From positions 23,175,001 through 23,239,000 of the forward strand of contig CM062209.1 of assembly GCA_031216445.1 (NCBI GenBank): a stretch of DNA of 64,000 nt, in the 5' to 3' direction. Shown here one piece after another: positions 18,393 through 29,105 of the stretch. The stretch is from Lateolabrax maculatus. Its lineage: Eukaryota; Chordata; Actinopteri; Acropomatiformes; Lateolabracidae. Within the stretch, counting starts at the first letter, position 1; each line of letters opens with the position of its first letter. The notes under the pieces were generated by a model. The model saw nothing but the letters and a program-made list of their open reading frames with translations. It was not told where the DNA came from and did not search any database. The position numbers and the translations under genes were made by a program.

Positions 18393-18752
18393 TGCTGACC
18401 TCTGCATCTTCAGGTGTGAGCTGTGTGCCATTTGAAAACTTCAGTAAGAGATACACTCAATTTGTAGTCACATTCTAGAATTGCAGGACAAGAAAATAGA
18501 GTACTGCGCTTTGATGTTGGGGTTGGATTCCGTACTGAAGCCCTAAATTCCCTAAACTAAATCTGCCTCTTTGTATTGCTTTAAACTACTGCTGATGAAA
18601 CATCAACTGGACGCTGCCAATGAGGTGCATCAAGTAAAGTCTTCGGAGGGTGAGTGACCACTTATCAACTGCTAATGCCCTGCATGAATTTAAGATGATC
18701 CTCATCTGTTCATCAAGTACAAAGTCTTCCAGACAACACCACTGAAACTTCA

Positions 18753-18795
18753 TATAAAAGAGGCGGAGCAGGGTGGAAATGGCTGCATTTAGTAT
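18753..18795 (+). promoter_or_regulatory. miR-430 promoter, TATA type
   Basis: TATAAAAG 18753-18760, upstream of the II-III-IV-V-III run starting at 18913. The initiator reads TTTAGTA here. Confidence 0.6.
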
Positions 18796-18912
18796 TTAAG
18801 ATGGACAAATCTCTGCAAGAAACACCACTTCCTCTGCAAGTGGGGCAGAAAAACAAGCAACACCTGGATTATGGAGAAACTCTTAGGCAACAAAGCTTGC
18901 CAACTGTAAGTC

Positions 18913-18992
18913 TGTCATATTGACCCAACTTGAGCATTGAGTTGTGTTTGAATACAGTTAAGTGCTACTTGTTGGGGCGGTTGTACATGACA
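18913..18992 (+). ncRNA. mir430: miR-430 hairpin type II
   Basis: Mature starts at 18959. Intact. Confidence 0.9.
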
Positions 18993-19042
18993 AATGCTGC
19001 AGACTGTAACTGAAGACAGATTTCATTTGAATTACATTCAGA

Positions 19043-19104
19043 TCACCTCAAATGGAGACACTGATGATTCTTGTGTTCATAAGTGCTTCTCTTTGGGGTT
19101 GTCT
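19043..19104 (+). ncRNA. mir430c: miR-430c hairpin (type III)
   Basis: Mature starts at 19080. Intact. Confidence 0.92.
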
Positions 19105-19179
19105 TGGTTGTGAATTCTTCAGCTAACATATAACTGGACAAATGCATCATTTTCACATGACTAACTAAATGCATTACTT

Positions 19180-19261
19180 GTCACCAACACTACCAAAACA
19201 AGAGCACTGACTTGAATTGTGAATGCAGTAAGTGCTACTTGTTGGGGTAGTTTTGCTGACC
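19180..19261 (+). ncRNA. mir430: miR-430 hairpin type IV
   Basis: Mature starts at 19229. Intact. Confidence 0.9.
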
Positions 19262-19352
19262 TCTGAAGTCCCAGGTTCCCTTCACATAATTCATCAGGAT
19301 AGCAATTCTAGGTCAGCTCTTACTGGGTTAAGAATACATTTATTGTACCTCA

Positions 19353-19430
19353 TCAGTATTCCCCTGACATGAGCATTGACTTGAAATTTGAATTCAGTAA
19401 GTGCTACTTGTTGGGGCAGTTTTAATTGAC
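19353..19430 (+). ncRNA. mir430: miR-430 hairpin type V
   Basis: Mature starts at 19398. Intact. Confidence 0.88.
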
Positions 19431-19486
19431 AAAAGCAACTGAATGCATTGGTAGAACTTTTTTTTATTACAGAAATCAGTCTCAGA

Positions 19487-19548
19487 TAACTTCAAATGGA
19501 GACACTAATGATTCTTGTGTTCATAAGTGCTTCTCTTTGGGGTTGTCT
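19487..19548 (+). ncRNA. mir430c: miR-430c hairpin (type III)
   Basis: Mature starts at 19524. Intact. Confidence 0.9.
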
Positions 19549-20872
19549 TGGATGTGAATTCTTCAGCTAACATATAACTGGACAAATGCATCATTTTTGT
19601 GGTCACATTCTAGAATTGCAGGACAAGAAAATAGAGACCTGCGCTTTGAAGTTGGGGTTGGATTCCGTACTGAAGCCCTACATTCCCTAAACTAAATCTG
19701 CCTCTTTGTATTGCTTTAAACTACTGCTGATAAAACATCAACTGGACATGCATCATCAACTGACGTGCATCAAGTAAAGTCTTTAAGATGATTTAAGATG
19801 ATCCTCATCTGTTCATCAAGTACAATGACTTCCTTTGTTACCCTAGCATTGCCAACACCATTGAGACTTCATAAAAAAGAAGGCGAAGTTGGGTGGAAAT
19901 GGATGCATTCAGTATTTAAGATGGACAAATCTCTGCAAGAAACACCACTTCCTCTGCAAGTGGGGCACAAAGATGATGATCCTCATCTGTTCATCAAGTA
20001 CAATGATTTCCTTTGTTAACGTAGCATGGCCAACACCATTGAAACTTCATAAAAAAGAAAGCAGAGTTGGGTGGAAATGGCTGCATTCAGTATTTAAGAT
20101 GGACAAATCTCTGCAAGAATTTGTAGTCACATTCTAGAATTGCAGGACAAGAAAATAGAATAATGCGCTTTGATGTTGGGGTTGGATTCCGTACTGAAGC
20201 CATACAATCCCTAAACTAAATCTGCCTCTTTGTGTTGCTTTTAAACTACTGCTGATAAAACATCAGCTGGACACTGCCAATGACGTGCATCAAGTAAAGT
20301 CTTTAAGATGATCCTCATCTGTTCATCAAGTAGAATGACTTCCTTTTTTAACGTAGCATTGCCAACACCATTGAAACTTCATAAAAAAAGAAGGTGGAGT
20401 TGGGTGGAAATGGCTGCATTCAGTATATAACCCTTGTGTTGTCCTCTGGGTCGAGGTGACCCGGTGGCCGAAAATGTCCTTCTGTGTATGTAAATGTTGT
20501 TATGTATGACATTTGTGATTCTTGAAGCGGTTATCTTTTGTTTTTAGTTTGTTTCTTGACAATAGGAACAGATTAAGAAACAGAATAAAGGAAAAGGATG
20601 ACACAAACATATGATACATTCATATCGCAGAGCCGCTACTTTATTGTAGTAGTAGTAGTAGTAGCAGCCCTCGCGTCGTCCTCTGGGTCGATGTGACCCG
20701 GCGTCCAAAAAAAAAAACATCCCTTTGTGTGAGCAGGCGTATGTGCATGACATTTGTGATTCTTGAAGCAGTCATCTTTTGTTTTCTTTTATTTTTTTTA
20801 ATGATAGAAACAGAGTAAGAAACAGAATAAAGGAAATAATGACACAAACGCTTGGTATCACAGAGCCACTAC

Positions 20873-20878
20873 TTTATT
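20873..20878 (-). terminator. Polyadenylation signal, accessory gene copy 2
   Basis: AATAAA on the - strand, 37 bp after the stop codon, as in the complete element. Confidence 0.55.
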
Positions 20879-20914
20879 TTAGTTATCCATTGTTTTAGTT
20901 CAGTTCAGTTCAAT

Positions 20915-21457
20915 TCAGTTGTATACATTTCGCCGGGACCATCTCTGTATGGCGTTGCACGTGCCGACGGGGTGCGAGCAGACCTGGATCGTCTGAGCAT
21001 CGTTGAAGCCGTCGTCCCAGCAGAACTCTTCCGTGCAGGGGATGAGGCCGCCGCCGCCGCGTCTCAGCGCCGAACGAGGCTGGACTCTGTCCCCGTGGAC
21101 TCCTTCTTGTCCCTTTTCTTCTTCTTCTTCTTCTGCTCGTGCTCCTGCTTCTCCTGCTTCTCCTGCTTCTACTTTTCCTTCTACTTCTGCTCGTGCTTCT
21201 TCTGCTTGTGCTCCTGTTTCTCCTGCTTCTACTTTTCCTTCTTCTTCGGGCTCCCCGTCCACCACGTCGTACGGCCCAAAGTCGTCGAGCGCGGAGAATG
21301 GGTTAGCGCACTGCGCCTCTATCCCGGCGTGCAATTTGGCATGCAATTTGGCGTACCTGACGACAAACTCGGGGCCGTAGAGCCGGCACTGATCCGGAGA
21401 CATGCGGATGAACTGGTTAAAGTTGTCAAAGTGGTCGACGAAAGCGTACATTCCCAT
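20915..21457 (-). CDS. Accessory protein of piggyBac-like element, copy 2
   Basis: 180 residues, same start context (GCCATGG) and same conserved N- and C-terminal blocks as the gene at 11042. The acidic middle differs by in-frame changes, including an extra VHGDRV segment. Upstream, the A run is one base shorter and a 6-bp insertion lies before the ATG. The frame is open in a copy that has lost its transposase, which suggests it either still serves a purpose or was duplicated recently. Confidence 0.6.
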   Translation of the reverse strand: MGMYAFVDHFDNFNQFIRMSPDQCRLYGPEFVVRYAKLHAKLHAGIEAQCANPFSALDDFGPYDVVDGEPEEEGKVEAGETGAQAEEARAEVEGKVEAGEAGEAGARAEEEEEEKGQEGVHGDRVQPRSALRRGGGGLIPCTEEFCWDDGFNDAQTIQVCSHPVGTCNAIQRWSRRNVYN

Positions 21458-21547
21458 GGCTACTAGGCACTTGCAGAGCAGAGGGTCACGTCTTTTTTAT
21501 TTTTATGCTCCCAGAGACGTTCATGTGGTCTCCAGGCAAACCGCTGC

Positions 21548-21568
21548 TGCTGCTGCTGCTGCTGCTGC
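21548..21568 (-). repeat. (CAG)n tract upstream of accessory gene
   Basis: CTG repeat of about 7 units on the + strand. The counterpart at 10937-10960 is about 8 units. Confidence 0.7.
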
Positions 21569-21844
21569 CACCTCCTCATCATTATCATTTCTTCAGCCCC
21601 GTTCCTCATCTTGATTTCTGTTGCGCGAGTCATCATCTGCTTTTGAACATTTTCCCACTATAGGGGATTTTATGTGTGACTCATCCCCTTCTTCTTCTTC
21701 TTCTTCTTCTTCTTCCTCCCCACGAGCGTCGGGCCTCCGCGACCCGTCACTCCTCTCTTCCACTCGTCCTTCCCCTTGTCCTCCTTCTTCTTCTTCTTCT
21801 TCTTCTTCTTCTCACTGTCACTCTCGCCGCCTCCGCACGCTCTT

Positions 21845-21858
21845 GTGCCTCCTGCTGG
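21845..21858 (-). promoter_or_regulatory. CTCF-like motif in element fragment 1
   Basis: Reverse complement of the 10519-10532 motif, unchanged. Confidence 0.4.
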
Positions 21859-22700
21859 CAGGAATGTGCACATAGCTGCCTTACCTGGACGGTTTTTCTT
21901 TCACGGCCACAAGGAGCCAGTATTCTTCTCCTGGAGTTACACTGGGAGCCAGTGTTCTTCTCCTGGAGTTACACGGAAATCGATTTTTAAAAGACCCCCC
22001 CTCACCCACGTTTCTCCCGCGAGCAGCGGGCCTCCGTGACCCGACGATGCGTGGCCCCTCAACTTTCCACTCGTCCTTCGCCTCGTCCTTCTACTTCTTC
22101 TCCTTCCTTCGCAACGTCCTTCTACTTCTTCTCCTTTTTTTCCCTCTCCTCTTCGCCTTTCTCGCTGTCCCTCCGCACGCCCTCATTCCTCCCGCCTCGG
22201 CGGCCCGACGAGGCATAGCCCCTCCACTTTCCCATCGTCCTTCGCCTCGTCCTTCCACTTCTTCTCCTTTTTTTTCTCTCCTCTTCTCCTTCTCACCCTC
22301 GTTCCTCCTATCTTTGTGTATTTCTGCGTGCATTTCTGCCCTTCGCTTGAATGCGAAGGATAAGTCATTTCAGAGGGTAATACTGTACTTTTTACTCCAC
22401 TACATTTGTGATTGTTATTGTGATAAGTTTGCAGATTCCGATTTTACATTGAAAAAACGTGATGGTTTCATAGACTAGGATGCAGTATAATACATGAAAA
22501 GTTTGTTTTCTTAAAAACATATCCTATAATGATGTAACACTGACAGGGGCCGCAGACTGTCATAACGGCTCATTTTTTTTTGTTATGGTAACAGGATTTG
22601 CTTTGTTTCCTGACACGCTACAGCTTCTACCCAGATAGAGAGAATACCAAAACCTTATGACACAGCATCTTTGAAGGGGCTGTTTGTCACGTCGGCGACC

Positions 22701-22820
22701 GCTTATGGCCACACCACCCTCAACACGCTCGATCTCGTCTGATCTCGGAGGCCAAGCAGGGTCGGGCCTGGTTAGTACTTGGATGGGAGACCGCCTGGGA
22801 ATACCAGGTGCTGTAAGCTT
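22701..22820 (+). rRNA. RNA5S: 5S rRNA, class A
   Basis: 120 bp. Extra changes in this copy: GCTTATGGCC at the start, CAACACGCTC at 21-30 and GTCTG at 37-41. Confidence 0.9.
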
Positions 22821-22954
22821 TTTCCACTCCGTTTAAAAAGGTAGAGTGTACGTAGTGTGCACCACGTCCCTTTGGATATCAAAAACAGCAAGCAGTTTTG
22901 CACCAGAGGGCGCCATCGACCACTTGGAGGACTGTATGAAACTAGAAAGAGAAA

Positions 22955-23074
22955 AAGCTTACAGCACCCGGTATTCCCAGGCGGTCTCCCATCCAAGTAC
23001 TAACCAGGCCCTACGCTGCTTAGCTTCCGAGATCGGACGAGATCGGGCGCGTTCAGGGTGGTGTGGCCGTAAGC
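22955..23074 (-). rRNA. RNA5S: 5S rRNA, class B
   Basis: Full-length class B gene with the -30 TATAAAAAGA. It has the standard class B changes in box A. Confidence 0.93.
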
Positions 23075-23693
23075 TGCAGCGCTGGGACCAAAACAGTCTT
23101 TTTATAGACGTGGATTAGCATCATCGCGGCTATCTGTGTGTATTTCCGTCCATTGGGGACATTGACATATTTGTAAAAGTTCCAGGGCAAGGAGCTCTGA
23201 TTACAGTCATACAATTTCCCCACATGAATGAATGATAAAGACTGTTTATCGCAGCGCTGGAGTCTAATTAAGTATTTTTACCGTACATGAGTACACGTAT
23301 GCTGCTTATCCTTCACTCGAATATTTCGATTCCATGCTACCTACACTTCCTACTCCACCTCCTTTCAGAGGGAAATATTGGACTTTTTACTCCACTACGT
23401 TTGCGATTGTTATGGCCACAAGTCTGCAGATTTCGATTTTACATTTAAAACATGTGATGGTTTCATAAACTATGATGGAGCATAACACGTGGAAAGTTTA
23501 TTTTCTTAAAAACATATCCCATAATCATGTAGCGCTGAGAGGGGCCGCAGACTGTTGTAACGGCTCAGTTTTTGCTTCTAGCAACAGGATTTGTTTTGTT
23601 TCCTGACAATCTGCACTTTCTGCCCATATAGAGAGAATACCAAAACCTTATGTCACAGCATCTTCAAAGGGTCCGTTTGTCGCTGCTGCGACC

Positions 23694-23813
23694 GCTTACG
23701 GCCACACCACCCTGAACAAGCCCGATCTCGTCCGATCTCGGAAGCCAAGCAGGGTCGGGCCTGCTTAGTACTTGGATGGGAGACTGCCTGGGAATACCGG
23801 GTGCTGTAAGCTT
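23694..23813 (+). rRNA. RNA5S: 5S rRNA, class C
   Basis: Full-length class C gene with complete 5' flank, ending in TTTT. Confidence 0.93.
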
Positions 23814-24066
23814 TTCCACTCCGTTACAAACATAGAGCATACATAGTATGCGCACCATCCCTTTGGATATCAAAAGAAACAAAGAAAAAACCAAGCGGTT
23901 TTGCACTCGAGGGCGCTATCAGACCCTTTTGAGGAGTTACTTTAAAAACGGCAGAAGACCGCTGCCATGAAGTTGACTTAAACAGCGCAATCAGTAATCT
24001 GTTGAAGCAGGGCCACGGAAGCCAAAGACTACGTGGCGCCGTTCCTTTTTTCAAGGCAAACATGCT

Positions 24067-24115
24067 TTGGTTTCAATGCAGTAAGTGCTTTTTTGTTGGG
24101 GTAGTTTTTCTGACC
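24067..24115 (+). pseudogene. mir430: Truncated miR-430 type I (5' arm lost)
   Basis: Mature starts at 24082. The 5' arm is replaced by 5S spacer at exactly the same junction as at 1628. Confidence 0.8.
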
Positions 24116-25030
24116 TCTGCATCTTCAGGTGTGAGCTGTGTGCCATTTGAAAACTTCAGTAAGAGATACACTTAATTTGTAGTCACATTCTAGAATTGCA
24201 GGACAAGAAAATAGAGTACTGCGCTTTGATGTTGGGGTTGGATTCCGTACTGAAGCCCTACATTCCCTAAACTAAATCTGCCTCTTTCTATTGCTTTAAA
24301 CTACTGCTGATGAAACATCAACTGCACGCTGCCAATGAGGTGCATCAAGTAAAGTCTTCGGAGGGTAAGTGACCACTTATCAACTGCTAATGCCCTGCAT
24401 GAATTTAAGATGATCCTCATCTGTTCATCAAGTACAATGATTTCCTTTGTTAACGTAGCATTGCCAACGCCATTGACACTTCATAAAAAAGGAGGCAGAG
24501 TGACGTGCATCAAGTAAAGTCTTTAAGATTATTTAAGATGATCCTCATCTGTTCATCAAGTAGAATGACTTCCTTTTTTAACGTAGCATTGCCAACACCA
24601 TTGAAACTTCATAAAAAAAGAAGGCGGAGTTGGGTGGAAATGGCTGCATTCAGTATTTAAGATGGACAAATCTCTGCAAGAATTTGTAGTCACATTCTAG
24701 AATTGCAGGACAATAAAATAGAATAATGCGCTTTGATGTTGGGGTTGGATTCCGTACTGACGCCATACAATCCCTAAACTAAATCTGCCTCTTTGTGTTG
24801 CTTTTAAACTACTGCTGATAAAACATCAGCTGGACACTGCCAATGACGTGCATCAAGTAAAGTCTTTAAGATGATTTAAGATGATCCTCATCTGTTCATC
24901 AAGTAGGATGACTTCCTTTTTTAACGTAGCATTGCCAACACCATTGAAACTTCATAAAAAAAGAAGACGGAGTTGGGTGGAAATGGCTGCATTCAGTATT
25001 TAAGATGGACAAATCTCTGCAAGTATCCTA

Positions 25031-25096
25031 ACACAAACACTAACTTTGGTTTCAATGCAGTAAGTGCTTTTTTGTTGGGGTAGTTTTGCTGACCTC
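25031..25096 (+). ncRNA. mir430: miR-430 hairpin type I
   Basis: Mature starts at 25071. Short-stem form. Confidence 0.85.
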
Positions 25097-25367
25097 TGCA
25101 TCTTCGGGTGTGAGCTGTGTGCCATTTGAAAACTTCAGTAAGAGATACACTTAATTTGTAATAACATTCTAGAATTGCAGGACAAGAAAATAGAATAATG
25201 CGCTTTGATGTTGGGGTTGGATTCCGTACTGAAGCCCGACATTCCCTGAACTAAATCTGCCTCTTTGTATTGCTTTTAAACTACTGCTGATAAAACATCA
25301 ACACACAACAAGCAACACCTTGACTATGGAGAAACTCTTAAGCGACGAAGATTGCAAACTGTAAGTC

Positions 25368-25447
25368 TGTCATATTGACCCAACTTGAGCACTGAGTTGT
25401 GTTTGAATACAGTTAAGTGCTACTTGTTGGGGCGGTTGTACATGACA
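25368..25447 (+). ncRNA. mir430: miR-430 hairpin type II
   Basis: Mature starts at 25414. The 5' arm has GAGCACTG for GAGCATTG, which improves pairing to the seed region. Confidence 0.9.
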
Positions 25448-25497
25448 AATGCTGCAGACTGTACCCGAAGACAGATTTCATTTGAATTACATTCAGA

Positions 25498-25559
25498 TCA
25501 CCTCAAATGGAGACATTAATGATTCTTGTGTTCATAAGTGCTTCTCTTTGGGGTTGTCT
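25498..25559 (+). ncRNA. mir430c: miR-430c hairpin (type III)
   Basis: Mature starts at 25535. The 5' arm has GAGACATTAAT. Confidence 0.9.
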
Positions 25560-25626
25560 TGGATGTGAAAAGATTGAAGATGATTGAAATTCCTTCCAGA
25601 AAGCTGATTCAGAGACACATTTCAGT

Positions 25627-25699
25627 GAGAAGTGCATTTCAACTTGAGCAACCCTCTGACTTCACTACCAAGAAAGTGCTATATAGTTGGGGTGTTAAT
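25627..25699 (+). ncRNA. mir430: miR-430b-like hairpin (type VI)
   Basis: Mature starts at 25673. Intact. Confidence 0.8.
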
Positions 25700-25752
25700 C
25701 TTGTTTGTTTATAAGTGCAATACTGTTTTTTTGCTCATCAAGGTCTAGATTT

Positions 25753-25835
25753 GGTCAATAATAGTACCCTAACACAAACACTAACTTTGGTTTCAATGCA
25801 GTAAGTGCTTTTTTGTTGGGGTAGTTTTGCTGACC
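25753..25835 (+). ncRNA. mir430: miR-430 hairpin type I, long stem
   Basis: Mature starts at 25802. GGTCA/TGACC base present. Confidence 0.9.
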
Positions 25836-26187
25836 TCTGCATCTTCAGATGTGAGCTGTGTGCCATTTGAAAACTTCAGTAAGAGATACACTTAATTTGT
25901 AGTCACATTCTAGAATTGCAGGACAAGAAAATAGAGTACTGCGCTTTGATGTTGGGGTTGGATTCCGTACTGAAGCCCTACATTCCCTAAACTAAATCTG
26001 CCTCTTTGTATTGCTTTAAACTACTGCTGATGAAACATCAACTGGACGCTGCCAATGAGGTGCATCAAGTAAAGTCTTCGGAGGGTAAGTGACCACTTAT
26101 CAACTGCTAATGCCCTGCATGAATTTAAGATGATCCTCATCTGTTCATCAAGTACAAAGTCTTCCAGACAACACCATTGAAACTTCA

Positions 26188-26230
26188 TATAAAAGAGGCG
26201 GAGCTGGGTGGAAATGGCTGCATTTAGTAT
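26188..26230 (+). promoter_or_regulatory. miR-430 promoter, TATA type
   Basis: TATAAAAG 26188-26195, followed by a stacked weaker copy at 26363. Confidence 0.6.
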
Positions 26231-26771
26231 TTAAGATGGACAAATCTCTGCAAGAGACACCACTTCCTCTGCAAGTGGGGCACAAAGATGATGATCCTCA
26301 ACTGTTCATCAAGTACAATGATTTCCTTTGTTAACGTAGCATTGCCAACGCCATTGACACTTCATAAAAAAGGAGGCAGAGTTGGGTGGAAATGGCTGCA
26401 TTCAGTATTTAAGATGGACAAATCCTGCAAGAATTTGCAGTCACATTCTAGAATTGCAGGACAAGAAAATAGAATAATGCGCTTTGATGTTGGGGTTGGA
26501 TTCCGTACTGAAGCCATACAATCCCTAAACTAAATCTGCCTCTTTGTGTTGCTTTTAAACTACTGCTGATAAAACATCAGCTGGACACTGCCAATGACGT
26601 GCATCAAGTAAAGTCTTTAAGATGATTTAAGATGATCCTCATCTGTTCATCAAGTAGAATGACTTCCTTTTTTAACGTAGCATTGCCAACACCATTGAAA
26701 CTTCGTAAAAAAAGAAGGCGGAGTTGGGTGGAAATAGCTGCATTCAGTATTTAAGATGGACAAATCTCTGC

Positions 26772-26837
26772 AAGTATCCTAACACAAACACTAACTTTGG
26801 TTTCAATGCAGTAAGTGCTTTTTTATTGGGGTAGCTT
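26772..26837 (+). ncRNA. mir430: miR-430 hairpin type I variant
   Basis: Mature starts at 26812. ATTGGGG variant, seed intact. Confidence 0.83.
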
Positions 26838-27198
26838 TGCTGACCTCTGCATCTTCAGGTGTGAGCTGTGTGCCATTTGAAAACTTCAGTAAGAGATACA
26901 CTTAATTTGTAGTCACATTCTAGAATTGCAGGACAAGAAAATAGAATACTGCGCTTTGATGTTGGGGTTGGATTCCGTACTGAAGCCCTACATTCCCTAA
27001 ACTAAATCTGCCTCTTTGTGTTGCTTTTAAACTACTGCTGATGAAACATCAACTGGACAATGCCAATGAGGTGCATCAAGTAAAGTCTTCGGAGGCTAAG
27101 TGGCCACTTATCAACTGCTAATGCCCTGCATGAATTTAAGATGATCCTCATCTGTTCATCAAGTACAAAGTCTTCCAGACAACACCACTGAAACTTCA

Positions 27199-27241
27199 TA
27201 TAAAAGAGGCGGAGCTGGGTGGAAACGGCTGCATTCAGTAT
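27199..27241 (+). promoter_or_regulatory. miR-430 promoter, TATA type
   Basis: TATAAAAG 27199-27206, upstream of a II-III-IV-V-III run. Confidence 0.65.
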
Positions 27242-27358
27242 TTAAGGTGGACAAATCTCTGCAAGAAACACCACTTCCTCTGCAAGTGGGGCAGAAAAAC
27301 AAGCAACACCTGGATTATGGAGAAACTCTTAGGCAACAAAGCTTGCCAACTGTAAGTC

Positions 27359-27438
27359 TGTCATATTGACCCAACTTGAGCATTGAGTTGTGTTTGAATA
27401 CAGTTAAGTGCTACTTGTTGGGGCGGTTGTACATGACA
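27359..27438 (+). ncRNA. mir430: miR-430 hairpin type II
   Basis: Mature starts at 27405. Intact. Confidence 0.9.
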
Positions 27439-27488
27439 AATGCTGCAGACTGTAACTGAAGACAGATTTCATTTGAATTACATTCAGA

Positions 27489-27550
27489 TCACCTCAAATG
27501 GAGACACTGATGATTCTTGTGTTCATAAGTGCTTCTCTTTGGGGTTGTCT
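27489..27550 (+). ncRNA. mir430c: miR-430c hairpin (type III)
   Basis: Mature starts at 27526. Intact. Confidence 0.92.
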
Positions 27551-27625
27551 TGGTTGTGAATTCTTCAGCTAACATATAACTGGACAAATGCATCATTTTC
27601 ACATGACTAACTAAATGCATTACTT

Positions 27626-27707
27626 GTCACCAACACTATCAAAACAAGAGCACTGACTTGAATTGTGAATGCAGTAAGTGCTACTTGTTGGGGAAGTTTT
27701 GCTGACC
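27626..27707 (+). ncRNA. mir430: miR-430 hairpin type IV variant
   Basis: Mature starts at 27675. GGGGAAG for GGGGTAG, and CTATCAAAAC in the 5' arm. Confidence 0.85.
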
Positions 27708-27798
27708 TCTGAACTCCCAGGTTCCCTTCACATAATTCATCAGGATAGCAATTCTAGGTCAGCTCTTACTGGGTTAAGAATACATTTATTGTACCTCA

Positions 27799-27876
27799 TC
27801 AGCATTCCCCTGACATGAGCATTGACTTGAAATTTGAATTCAGTAAGTGCTACTTGTTGGGGCAGTTTTAATTGAC
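27799..27876 (+). ncRNA. mir430: miR-430 hairpin type V
   Basis: Mature starts at 27844. The 5' arm has CAGCATTCCCC. Confidence 0.88.
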
Positions 27877-27931
27877 AAAAGCAACTGAATGCATTGGTAG
27901 ACCTTTTTTTATTACAGAAATCAGTCTCAGA

Positions 27932-27993
27932 TAACTTCAAATGGAGACACTAATGATTCTTGTGTTCATAAGGGCTTCTCTTTGGGGTTGTCT
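27932..27993 (+). pseudogene. mir430c: miR-430c type III, seed mutated
   Basis: The hairpin is complete but the mature start at 27969 reads TAAGGGC. The T-to-G change lies in the seed. Confidence 0.75.
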
Positions 27994-28548
27994 TGGATGT
28001 GAATTCTTCAGCTAACATATAACTGGACAAATGCCTCATTTTTGTAGTCACATTCTAGAATTGCAGGACAAGAAAATAGAGACCTGCGATTTGAAGTTGG
28101 GGTTGGATTCCGTACTGAAGCCCTACATTCCCTAAACTAAATCTGCCTCTTTGTATTGCTTTAAACTACTGCTGATAAAACATCAACTGGACATGCATCA
28201 TCAACTGACGTGCATCAAGTAAAGTCTTTAAGATGATCCTCATCTGTTCATCAAGTACAATGACTTCCTTTGTTACCCTAGCATTGCCAACACCATTGAG
28301 ACTTCATAAAAAGAAGGCGGAGTTGGGTGGAAATGGATGCATTCAGTATTTAAGATGGACAAATCTCTGCAAGAAACACCCCTTCCTCTGCAAGCGGGGC
28401 ACAAAGATGATGATCCTCATCTGTTCATCAAGTACAATGATTTCCTTTGTTAACGTAGCATGGCCAACACCATTGAAACTTCATAAAAAAGAAAGCAGAG
28501 TTGGGTGGAAATGGCTGCATTCAGTATTTAAGATGCACAAATCTCTGC

Positions 28549-28614
28549 AAGTATCCTAACACAAACACTAACTTTGGTTTCAATGCAGTACGTGCTTTTT
28601 TATTGGGGTAGCTT
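28549..28614 (+). pseudogene. mir430: miR-430 type I, seed mutated
   Basis: Mature starts at 28589 and reads TACGTGC. ATTGGGG variant in the 3' half. Confidence 0.72.
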
Positions 28615-28975
28615 TGCTGACCTCTGCATCTTCAGGTGTGAGCTGTGTGCCATTTGAAAACTTCAGTAAGAGATACACTTAATTTGTAGTCACATTCTAG
28701 AATTGCAGGACAAGAAAATAGAATACTGCGCTTTGATGTTGGGGTTGGATTCCGTACTGAAGCCCTACATTCCCTGAACTAAATCTGCCTCTTTGTGTTG
28801 CTTTTAAACTACTGCTGATAAAACATCAACTGGACAATGCCAATGAGGTGCATCAAGTAAAGTCTTCGGAGGCTAAGTGACCACTTATCAACTGCTAATG
28901 CCCTGCATGAATTTAAGATGATCCTCATCTGTTCATCAAGTACAAAGTCTTCCAGACAACACCACTGAAACTTCA

Positions 28976-29018
28976 TATAAAAGAGGCGGAGCTGGGTGGA
29001 AACGGCTGCATTCAGTAT
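28976..29018 (+). promoter_or_regulatory. miR-430 promoter, TATA type
   Basis: TATAAAAG 28976-28983, placed directly before a type I hairpin. Confidence 0.65.
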
Positions 29019-29039
29019 TTAAGATGGACAAATCTCTGC

Positions 29040-29105
29040 AAGTATCCTAACACAAACACTAACTTTGGTTTCAATGCAGTAAGTGCTTTTTTGTTGGGGT
29101 AGCTT
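29040..29105 (+). ncRNA. mir430: miR-430 hairpin type I
   Basis: Mature starts at 29080. Short-stem form about 60 bp after an initiator-like site. Confidence 0.85.

Larger units (their letters stand above)
12077..20430 (+). ncRNA. mir430: miR-430 cluster segment 2
   Basis: There are 25 hairpins, all + strand. Types are: I (TAAGTGC, T6, GTTGGGGTAG), II (TAAGTGCTACTTGTTGGGGC then GG), III (miR-430c), IV (TAAGTGCTACTTGTTGGGGT), V (same then CAG) and VI (AAAGTGCTATATAGTTGGGG). The common order after a strong promoter is II-III-IV-V-III. Type VII degenerate copies lie near 12921, 13434, 13916, 15042, 15518, 16258, 16756, 17228, 18029, 18504, 19639 and 20162. Weaker promoter copies (CATAAAAAAG-like) lie near 13142, 13319, 13661, 15273, 16641, 16983, 17652, 18260, 19870, 20048 and 20380. 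Most modules join at CTCTGCAAG. Confidence 0.92.
20431..22314 (-). mobile_element. Inverted piggyBac-like fragment 1
   Basis: The right terminal repeat (CCCTTGTGTTGTCC) comes first, against CAGTATATAA, the same miR-430 promoter position used by the complete element but with TTAA changed to ATAA. The fragment holds the duplicated end region, the accessory gene, the CTCF-like motif and part of the 145-bp minisatellite. It ends by fusion to the 5S D-A spacer (CGTTCCTCC to TATCTTTGTG). Transposase and left end are absent. Confidence 0.88.
22315..24066 (+). repeat. 5S rDNA unit segment (A-B-C)
   Basis: It has the same content and the same right-hand break point as 1-1627 but retains the normal 619-bp B-C spacer. 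It begins inside the D-A spacer, fused to the element fragment. Confidence 0.9.

Noticed and set aside
12077..20430. snRNA or tRNA gene array
   Set aside because: I looked for U1-U6 and tRNA signatures and saw none. The repeated TAAGTGC...TTGGGG arms in hairpins fit miR-430 instead.
20852..21466. 204-codon + strand frame over the accessory gene
   Set aside because: It is the antisense shadow of the conserved - strand gene. The - strand frame has the start context, TATA-like box and polyadenylation signal.
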